Positions 7,355-13,040 of a stretch of DNA of 15,431 bases are shown here, piece after piece. The DNA lies in NCBI GenBank assembly GCA_938036665.1, contig CALHWR010000019.1:1-15431 (forward strand), in the 5' to 3' direction. The first letter of the stretch is position 1, and each line of letters starts with the position of its first letter. Source of the stretch: an uncultured Collinsella sp. (GTDB lineage Bacteria > Actinomycetota > Coriobacteriia > Coriobacteriales > Coriobacteriaceae). The notes under the pieces were generated by a model. It did not search any database, was not told the DNA's origin, and saw only the letters and a program-made list of their open reading frames with translations. The translations under genes and the position numbers were made by a program.

Positions 7355-7717
7355 ATGCCCCAGGAAATCAAGATTGACGGCATCGGCATTTCGCCCGATG
7401 TTCTGACCGCCATCGTCTCGCGCGCCGTGTCCGATGTCGAGGGCATCGCCTCCGTTGGCGTCAAGGACCTTGCCACCAACCTTGTCTCCATGATGCTCTC
7501 GTCCAAGGCCCCGGCTTCCGAGCCGGCGGTCGAGGCCGAGGTCGTCGGCGACAAGCTCGCACTCACCGTGCGCGTTGTGGTGTTCTTTGGCTATCCGTTC
7601 AAGAAACTCGCCGAGGCCGTTCGCGCCGCTGTAGTCGCCGCCATCGATGCCCAGGTGGGTGTCGAGGTCGAGCGCGTTGACGTTTGTATCGACGGCCTCG
7701 TTTTCCCCAAGGAGTAA
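7355..7717 (+). CDS. Asp23/Gls24 family envelope stress response protein (YqhY-like)
   Basis: A 120-residue single-domain Asp23/Gls24 (DUF322) protein. Typical features are the opening IDGIGISPDVLTAIVSRAVSDVEGIASVG, the middle strand LALTVRVVVFFGYPFKKLAEAVR and the C-terminal VGVEVERVDVCIDGLVF. It starts 13 bases after a strong TAGGAGGA (7344-7351 region). The gene lies directly before nusB, as yqhY does in B. subtilis, where YqhY has been linked to control of acetyl-CoA carboxylase. No accB or accC gene is present here, so that link cannot be assumed. There is no signal peptide or membrane segment, so it is probably cytoplasmic. The exact function is unknown. Confidence 0.9.
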   Translation: MPQEIKIDGIGISPDVLTAIVSRAVSDVEGIASVGVKDLATNLVSMMLSSKAPASEPAVEAEVVGDKLALTVRVVVFFGYPFKKLAEAVRAAVVAAIDAQVGVEVERVDVCIDGLVFPKE

Positions 7718-7720
7718 CCT

Positions 7721-8308
7721 TTGAGCCTTAAGGTTTATCGCGGGCGCACGCTTGCCCGCAGTCAGGCGCTGCAGCTGCTGTTCCAGGCCGAGGCCACGGA
7801 CAGCCCGCTCGAGCGCGTCCTCGAGGGCGATTTCCTGATCTCGAAGGGCCCCCTCGACCCCTATGCACTGGAGTTGTGCCGCGGTGCCTACGAGCATATC
7901 GATCGCATCGACTGCGCTCTGCGCTCCGTTGCCAAGAACTGGGATCTTATGCGCATGCCCGGCGCCGACCGCAATCTGCTGCGTATCGCCGTCTACGAGA
8001 TGCGCTTCCTCACCGACGAAGAGGTCTCGGACGCTATCGTGATCAACGAGGCCGTCGAACTTGCCAAGGCCTATGGCACCGACCAGTCCGCGTCGTTCGT
8101 CAACGGCGTGCTGGGCAAGATCGCGCGCAGCGAGGAGTTGCCGGGCGAGGACCTGTACCAGGAACTGCTGGCCGAGGATCGCGCTCGCGAGGAGGTCCAG
8201 GCTGCTGAGGCTGCCGCCAAGGTCGCTGCCGCTCAGGCTACCGCCGGTGTACTTGCCGAGGATGTGGACGCTGCTGAGGCCGTCGAGGCCGACTCCGTCG
8301 AGGAGTAG
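7721..8308 (+). CDS. nusB: Transcription antitermination factor NusB with Ala/Glu-rich C-terminal extension
   Basis: NusB forms a complex with NusE (S10) that binds boxA RNA and supports antitermination at rRNA operons. The all-helical core is clear: GRTLARSQALQLLFQAEA near the N-terminus, then IDCALRSVAKNWDLMRMPGADRNLLRIAVYEMRFL, then VINEAVELAKAYGTDQSASFVNGVLGKIA ending near residue 136. The remaining roughly 57 residues are Ala/Glu/Asp/Val-rich and probably disordered; typical NusB proteins are about 130-160 residues, so this one (195) is long. The start is a TTG at 7721 with AAGGAG at 7709-7714. No better in-frame start retains the conserved N-terminus. It lies 3 bp after the Asp23-family stop and 2 bp before xseB. 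Confidence 0.95.
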   Translation: MSLKVYRGRTLARSQALQLLFQAEATDSPLERVLEGDFLISKGPLDPYALELCRGAYEHIDRIDCALRSVAKNWDLMRMPGADRNLLRIAVYEMRFLTDEEVSDAIVINEAVELAKAYGTDQSASFVNGVLGKIARSEELPGEDLYQELLAEDRAREEVQAAEAAAKVAAAQATAGVLAEDVDAAEAVEADSVEE

Positions 8309-8310
8309 CC

Positions 8311-8550
8311 ATGCCAGAGGGTTCTGTCCGCAACTTTGACGAGATTTCGGACCGTCTGGACCAGATCATCGCTACCGTTCGCTCCAAGGATACGTCCTTG
8401 GAGCGTTCACTCGATCTGTTTGACGAAGCGATTGAGCTGGGCTCCCGCGCGGTCGATATGGTCGACAAGTTTGAGCTGACGCCGCGTGAGGCCGATAAGC
8501 TCGAGCAGGAATACGATGAGGATGCGGCAAACGAATCCCAGGATAGCTAG
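8311..8550 (+). CDS. xseB: Exodeoxyribonuclease VII small subunit
   Basis: The small subunit of ExoVII, a single-strand-specific exonuclease that needs the large subunit XseA. The protein has 79 residues. The family helix-turn-helix core is visible: NFDEISDRLDQIIATVRSKDTSLERSLDLFDEAIELGSRAVDMVDKFE, followed by an acidic tail. The ATG at 8311 is 2 bp after the nusB stop, and GAGGAG (8300-8305), inside the end of nusB, serves as its binding site. The large subunit gene xseA is usually adjacent but is not in this window. Confidence 0.9.
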   Translation: MPEGSVRNFDEISDRLDQIIATVRSKDTSLERSLDLFDEAIELGSRAVDMVDKFELTPREADKLEQEYDEDAANESQDS

Positions 8551-8576
8551 GCCGCATCTCCGGATACGAATGGTTG

Positions 8577-9389
8577 ATGGCATTCATGAAACGCGTGCGT
8601 CTTGATGACGAACTGATTTCACAGGGCATCTGCGCCGATCGCGCGGATGCCCTTCGCACTCTTATGGCCGGCTTGGTCTCGAGCGGCGGCGAGCGCTTGA
8701 CTTCGCCGGGGCTTAAGGTGACCCCGGGTCTGCCGCTGCACGTGAAGGGGCGCATTCCCTATGTTGGCCGCGGCGGTCTTAAGCTCGAAGGCGCGCTTGA
8801 TGCGTTTGGCATCAATCCGACGGGCCTTAGCTGTCTGGATGTGGGCTGCTCTACCGGCGGCTTTACCGATTGCCTGCTCAAGCACGGAGCTGCGACCGTT
8901 ATCTCGGTGGACGTGGGTCGCGCACAGTTCGATTGGTCGTTGCGTCAGGATGATCGCGTGACGCTGCATGAGCGCACAAACGTGACGCAGCTGCCTGAGC
9001 TTGGCTATGCCGGTGCCATCGACCTGGCTGTATGTGATGTCTCGTTTACCGGCATCGCGAATATCATCGACGCCGTGCTGGCGTGCCTGAAGCCTTCGGG
9101 TTCGTTCTGCACGCTCGTAAAGCCCCAGTTTGAGGCGCCGGCTGCGCTGGTGGGCGAGCGCGGTATCGTGACCGACCCCGCCGTCCGCCGCGATACGCTC
9201 GTGGCGGCGATTGAGCTTTTTGCCGCCAAGGGCCTGTTCCCGCTTGACGTGTGCGTGTCGCCCATCCATGGCGCTAAGGGCAACGTTGAGTTTTTCCTGT
9301 ACGGCACAAGGTTTGCCCCTGGTGAACGCACCGACGATGAGCTGCAATCCCAGGTATCGGCTTTGAGCGAGAAAGCTGCAACGCTATGA
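8577..9389 (+). CDS. tlyA: TlyA family rRNA 2'-O-methyltransferase
   Basis: TlyA (YqxC in B. subtilis; often called hemolysin A) is a SAM-dependent methyltransferase that methylates ribose 2'-O positions in 16S and/or 23S rRNA, and its loss can give capreomycin resistance. The protein has 270 residues: an S4 RNA-binding domain (about 4-63) followed by an FtsJ-like Rossmann domain. The SAM loop is LDVGCSTGGF (87-96). The catalytic K-D-K-E set is K69 (GGLKL), D154 (VCDVSF), K182 (VKPQFE) and E238 (GNVEFF). The start is uncertain: ATG 8577 is used, but TTG 8574 and ATG 8586 are possible and none has a clear binding site. The stop overlaps nadK by 4 bp (ATGA). Confidence 0.93.
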   Translation: MAFMKRVRLDDELISQGICADRADALRTLMAGLVSSGGERLTSPGLKVTPGLPLHVKGRIPYVGRGGLKLEGALDAFGINPTGLSCLDVGCSTGGFTDCLLKHGAATVISVDVGRAQFDWSLRQDDRVTLHERTNVTQLPELGYAGAIDLAVCDVSFTGIANIIDAVLACLKPSGSFCTLVKPQFEAPAALVGERGIVTDPAVRRDTLVAAIELFAAKGLFPLDVCVSPIHGAKGNVEFFLYGTRFAPGERTDDELQSQVSALSEKAATL

Positions 9390-10246
9390 AGGTCTTTCTG
9401 GTTCCCAATTACTACAAGCAAGAGGCGGTCGAGAGCGGCCTGATGCTCGAGCTTTGGCTTTCGCGCCAGGGCTACGAGGTCGCATGGGCTGCCGACCAGC
9501 GATCGAAGATTCAAAGCGCGCCTGATATTGATGGCTCAGATCTGGTCATTACGCTCGGCGGCGACGGTACGTTGCTGCGCGCTGCCCGCATCCTCAACCA
9601 TCGCGAGATTCCTATCCTTGGTCTTTCCTATGGTCACCTGGGCTTTTTAACGGCCGCGAGCCCCGAGGAGCGCGACATTTTGCAGGTTGTGAGCGATGCC
9701 CTGTCCGGCGAGCTCCACGTGAGCCGCCGCGCCACCATCGCCGCCGATATCGTTTCGGTGCGCGAAGATGGCACGAAGGATGTCGTGCGCACGTTTGCCC
9801 TCAACGATATGGCACTTACGCGCGGACCTCTTTCCGATATGGTCGAATTTGACATCACGGTTTCCGGCCATCATATCGATCGCCTGCGCGGTGACGGTGT
9901 CGTCGTGTCGACGGCGACTGGCTCTACCGGCTATGCGCTTTCCGCCGGCGGCCCCATCGTCAGCCCCGATTACACGGGTATGGTCTGTGTGCCCATCGCT
10001 CCGCATACCATTCAGGCTCGCGCTTTTTTGACCTCGCCGAGTGATGTCGTCGAGATCTTTATGTCCGATGATCGTCCGAGCGTGCCGGCGATTGCCATCG
10101 ACGGACAGTTTATTACCTGCGATGGCACGGTCGAGAGCGTGGCGGTGCGTCGCGGTCCCGGCGATGTGTTGCTGCTGGATTACGGCCCCGAGAGCTTCTA
10201 TAACTCGGTGAGCCGCGTGTTCTACGGAGTGCGTCATGATCGATGA
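9386..10246 (+). CDS. nadK: NAD kinase
   Basis: NAD kinase phosphorylates NAD to NADP in the cytoplasm. The protein has 286 residues, normal size. The GGDGT motif is at 58-62, followed by LLRAAR. The substrate-pocket motif N140-D141 is in ALNDMALTRG; Asp replaces the more common Glu, which is tolerated in the family. The glycine-rich GDGVVVSTATGSTGY (169-183) and the VPIAPHTIQAR segment (202-212) are conserved. The start overlaps tlyA by 4 bp and the end overlaps recN by 11 bp, so all three are probably translated in a coupled way. The tlyA-nadK-recN order is frequent in Clostridia and Coriobacteriia-like genomes. Confidence 0.95.
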   Translation: MKVFLVPNYYKQEAVESGLMLELWLSRQGYEVAWAADQRSKIQSAPDIDGSDLVITLGGDGTLLRAARILNHREIPILGLSYGHLGFLTAASPEERDILQVVSDALSGELHVSRRATIAADIVSVREDGTKDVVRTFALNDMALTRGPLSDMVEFDITVSGHHIDRLRGDGVVVSTATGSTGYALSAGGPIVSPDYTGMVCVPIAPHTIQARAFLTSPSDVVEIFMSDDRPSVPAIAIDGQFITCDGTVESVAVRRGPGDVLLLDYGPESFYNSVSRVFYGVRHDR

Positions 10247-11864
10247 GCTGCAGGTTTCTAACATTGCACTCATTCGTGAGGCGACGCTGGTTCCGAGTGC
10301 TGGCCTGACTGTCCTGACCGGCGAGACCGGTGCCGGTAAGACCGCGCTGCTTTCGGCGCTCAAGCTCATATTGGGCGAGCGTGCAGATTCGTCGACGGTG
10401 CGCGAGGGAGAGGAGCTTGCCAGCGTCGAGGCGCGCTTGTTCGATGGCCCGCACGACTCGGAGGGTTTCACCGTGCAGCGCAGCCTTTCTGCCGAAGGCC
10501 GCAGTCGCGTAAAAATTGACGGCCGCATCGCCAGCGTGCGTGAGCTTTCGGAGCGCGTCGGCGTCATGATGGATCTTTGCGGTCAGCACGAGCACCAGCG
10601 CTTGCTCGATCCGGCGCATCATGTTGCCATGGTCGATGCCTGGGCTGGACGCGCAGCGCATGAGGCGCTCGAGAAGTATCGCGCCTGTTTTAAGGCTTCG
10701 CGTGACGCCGCCAAGGAGCTTCGCCGTGTGGAGGAAGCCTCGCGTGCGCAGGGGAGCCGTGTCGAGGAGGCTCGCTTTGCCCTCGAGCGCATCGGCGCGG
10801 TCGACCCCAAGCCGGGCGAGTATGAGGAACTCGAGGAACTGCTGCCGCGCTCCGAACATGCCGAGGTTCTGGTTGCCACAGCTAACGATGCCCATGCATC
10901 GCTTGTCGCCGAAGGGGGAGCGCTCGATGCCGTGAACAGCGCCGTGGCAGAGCTTTCCCGTATGGCTACCGTCGATCGCAAACTGGGCGACATTGCTGAT
11001 GCGCTTTCGGATGCCTGTATCTCCCTTGAGGATAGCGCGAACGAGCTTCGTGCCTATCGCGATGGCGTCGCCTTCGACCCGCGCGAGCTCGCTCGCATGC
11101 GTGAGCGGTATTCCGACCTCAAGGGCCTGTTGCGTCAGTGGGGTCCCACCATGGACGATGTTTTTGCCATGCGCGATCGCTCGCAAGAGCTGCTGTCCTT
11201 GGTCGATGATGGCGATGAACAGATCAAAAAGGCGCGTGAATCACTTGGTGCTGCCGAGCGCGAGTTGTTTGCCGCTGCCAAGGCGCTTAAGCGCGCTCGC
11301 AATACGGCTGCCCCGCGCTTCTGCCACGAGGTTGGTCGTCAGATGGCACGCTTGGAGATGGGCGGCGCCGAGCTCGTTTGGGAGTCGCGTGATCTTCCGC
11401 GCGCCGAGTGGACGCCGGCGGGTCCTTCGAGCTACGAGCTTTTGTATCGCAGCGGTGCCGGCTTGACGCCGCGACCCCTGCGCCGCATTGCGTCGGGCGG
11501 CGAGCTCAGCCGCGTTATGCTGGCGAGCAAAGTGGTCTTGGGTAATGCTGACGGCGTCGACACACTGGTATTTGACGAGGTCGATGCCGGCGTCGGCGGC
11601 TCCACGGCTCGTGCTCTTGCTGGCGTGCTGGCCGATCTTGCCGCTACGCATCAAGTGATTGTCGTAACCCACTTGGCGCAAGTCGCCGTCATGGCCGACA
11701 AGCATTATGTTGTCAGCAAGGAGCCGGGCGATGTTCCCCAGACGCATTTGGACGAGGTAACCGGCGAAGCGCGTACCGCCGAGATCGCCCGCATGCTCAG
11801 CGGCGATCAGTCCGAGGCAAGCTTGGCCCACGCAAAGCAGATGCTCGAAGAAGTTCGAGGCTAG
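10236..11864 (+). CDS. recN: DNA repair protein RecN
   Basis: RecN is an SMC-like ATPase recruited early to DNA double-strand breaks. The protein has 542 residues, against about 553 in E. coli. The N-terminal head has the opening IDELQVSNIALI and Walker A GETGAGKT (29-36), followed by MMDLCGQHEHQRLLD. A coiled-coil middle spans roughly 140-370. The C-terminal head has the ABC signature ASGGELSRVMLASK (419-432), Walker B TLVFDEVD with D447/E448, and the H-loop QVIVVTHLAQVA. The ATG at 10236 has GGAG (10226-10229) upstream and overlaps nadK by 11 bp. It is the last gene of the efp run and converges on the regulator gene that follows. There is no sign of a LexA box at this internal position. Confidence 0.96.
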   Translation: MIDELQVSNIALIREATLVPSAGLTVLTGETGAGKTALLSALKLILGERADSSTVREGEELASVEARLFDGPHDSEGFTVQRSLSAEGRSRVKIDGRIASVRELSERVGVMMDLCGQHEHQRLLDPAHHVAMVDAWAGRAAHEALEKYRACFKASRDAAKELRRVEEASRAQGSRVEEARFALERIGAVDPKPGEYEELEELLPRSEHAEVLVATANDAHASLVAEGGALDAVNSAVAELSRMATVDRKLGDIADALSDACISLEDSANELRAYRDGVAFDPRELARMRERYSDLKGLLRQWGPTMDDVFAMRDRSQELLSLVDDGDEQIKKARESLGAAERELFAAAKALKRARNTAAPRFCHEVGRQMARLEMGGAELVWESRDLPRAEWTPAGPSSYELLYRSGAGLTPRPLRRIASGGELSRVMLASKVVLGNADGVDTLVFDEVDAGVGGSTARALAGVLADLAATHQVIVVTHLAQVAVMADKHYVVSKEPGDVPQTHLDEVTGEARTAEIARMLSGDQSEASLAHAKQMLEEVRG

Positions 11865-11881
11865 GTCGTATCAGCGGTGTT

Positions 11882-11903
11882 GGTGGGAAATTTTTGTCCC
11901 ACT
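11882..11903. terminator. Candidate hairpin terminator between convergent recN and the regulator gene
   Basis: GTGGGA (11883-11888) pairs with TCCCAC (11897-11902) around an 8-nt AT-rich loop. A G-T pair can extend it by one. It lies in the 46-bp gap between two convergent genes. No strong T-run follows on either strand (only TTTT at 11909-11912 on plus), so termination efficiency is uncertain. Confidence 0.45.
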
Positions 11904-11910
11904 ACGCGTT

Positions 11911-12768
11911 TTACTCAACGACCTTGTCCGGCTGGATGAGCTCCTCGTAGTAGCTGATATGTTCGCGAGCGTCTTCAATCTCGGGCAGCAGGAAGTTGTA
12001 GATAACTTCGATGATCATCGTGGCGCTGATCTTGGAGAACGCAAAGTCACCCGTCGTCAGCAGCGCCTCGTGGTTGACGGTATTAAAAGTGTAGTCTGCC
12101 AGGCGCGCGAGTGGAGACTTGCTGTCGCTGCTGATGACGACTACGGTGGCACCGCAGTCGCGAGCCGCTTTTGCCATGCGATTCAGTCGGCGCGACTTGC
12201 CGGAGTTTGAGATGAGCACGATGACGTCACCCGGGCGCAACGTGAGCGCAAAGCCGATTGATGTCTCGCTAATGGTGCTCGCCATGCAGCGCAGGCCCAG
12301 CTGCGAAAACTTAAACGTCGCATCGAGCGCGACCGCGTTCGTATTGCCCACAGCCGCAAACTCAATAACTCCTGCATGCTTAAGGGCATGCACAACAGCC
12401 GCCAACGTATCGTGGTCGATCCCGTCGATGGTCGCATTAAGCTCGCTCACCTTGGCAGCCAGGATGTTCTTAAGGCTCTGCTCCATATTGTCGAGCGAGA
12501 CTTCGTCAGTCAGGCCCTCGTTGCGCTGGCTTTCCAAATCCCTCGCCAACGAAAACTGAAAGCTGCGGAAGCTGCCAAAGCCAAGCTTGCGGCAGAAGCG
12601 CGAAACGGTCGCCTCGGACGTGGCGGCGGCGCGCGAGAGCTGAGCCGCCGTGAGGCGTGGCGCCTCGGACTGGTGCTCCAATATATAGTCGACAATACGC
12701 TGCTCGGACTCGCTGTATCCCTGATGGGTACTAATGAGGGAAAGTGCGCTCTTGCTACTATCGGTCAT
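11911..12768 (-). CDS. MurR/RpiR family transcriptional regulator (HTH plus SIS)
   Basis: A 285-residue regulator with an N-terminal HTH_6 domain (about 5-80; recognition region LTAAQLSRAAATSEATVSRFCRKLGF at 39-64) and a C-terminal sugar-isomerase (SIS) domain (about 125-255) that binds phosphosugars. The SIS phosphate-binding loop is ISNSGKS (186-192). The ATG at 12768 is chosen because an AGGAG lies 6 bp upstream on this strand. An in-frame ATG at 12816 lacks a binding site and sits against the -10 box. The gene diverges from the PTS permease with a 272-bp gap, which suggests that it controls that permease in response to the phosphorylated sugar, and probably itself. Whether it represses or activates is not shown by the sequence. 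Confidence 0.93.
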   Translation of the reverse strand: MTDSSKSALSLISTHQGYSESEQRIVDYILEHQSEAPRLTAAQLSRAAATSEATVSRFCRKLGFGSFRSFQFSLARDLESQRNEGLTDEVSLDNMEQSLKNILAAKVSELNATIDGIDHDTLAAVVHALKHAGVIEFAAVGNTNAVALDATFKFSQLGLRCMASTISETSIGFALTLRPGDVIVLISNSGKSRRLNRMAKAARDCGATVVVISSDSKSPLARLADYTFNTVNHEALLTTGDFAFSKISATMIIEVIYNFLLPEIEDAREHISYYEELIQPDKVVE

Positions 12769-12816
12769 GGATGGCTCCTGGTTGGCATGAAAATCGGACT
12801 CGTTTTGTAATGTCAT

Positions 12817-12822
12817 AGTATA
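12817..12822 (-). promoter_or_regulatory. -10 box for the MurR/RpiR regulator
   Basis: On the minus strand this reads TATACT, 48 bp before the chosen regulator start. No convincing -35 is found at 16-18 bp. The next upstream minus-strand sequence is AT-rich (TTGTAATTGAAAAT) after a C-run. Confidence 0.45.
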
Positions 12823-12849
12823 GGGGGATTTTCAATTACAAGATACACC

Positions 12850-12877
12850 TTGCCGTTTCAAGTGTTGATGGTAAACT
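12850..12877 (+). promoter_or_regulatory. Possible PTS promoter
   Basis: TTGCCG (12850-12855) and TAAACT (12872-12877) are separated by 16 bp. Both boxes are partial matches. The -10 overlaps the first CTTTCACC element at 12876, which would fit repression. Other pairings in this gap are no better. Confidence 0.3.
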
Positions 12878-12967
12878 TTCACCTACCGTTTACGGTTATG
12901 AAAGAACCTTTCACCGGAGAATTGCGCCTTGTCTCTTCTCACGCGGACGGTAGGTTGGTATCTTTCA
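12876..12967 (+). promoter_or_regulatory. Cluster of CTTTCA/TGAAAG elements, candidate operators in the divergent gap
   Basis: CTTTCACC occurs at 12876-12883 and again at 12908-12915, exactly 32 bp apart (about three helical turns). TGAAAG at 12899-12904 forms a perfect dyad with the second copy across three bases (TGAAAG-AAC-CTTTCA). Another CTTTCA lies at 12962-12967, and TTTCA also occurs at 12856-12860. A near-palindrome ACCGTTTACGGT (12885-12896 region) and the pair GTAAAC/GTTTAC lie between them. The arrangement between a regulator and its likely target permease suggests binding sites for the divergent MurR/RpiR protein. Confidence 0.55.
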
Positions 12968-12978
12968 GTTGTGGAAAA

Positions 12979-13018
12979 GCGCGCAAGGACGCGCGTGTAG
13001 GGGAGCGCCTGCGGGCGC
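12979..13018 (+). other. Two adjacent GC hairpins in the PTS mRNA leader
   Basis: GCGCG (12979-12983) pairs with CGCGC (12990-12994) with a 6-nt loop. GCGCC (13005-13009) pairs with GGCGC (13014-13018) with a 4-nt loop. They end 12 bp before the GGAGGG binding site (13031-13036). No T-run follows, so they are not terminators on their own. They may stabilise the leader or be chance GC structure. Confidence 0.4.
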
Positions 13019-13040
13019 AAAACTTAAAAAGGAGGGACAC

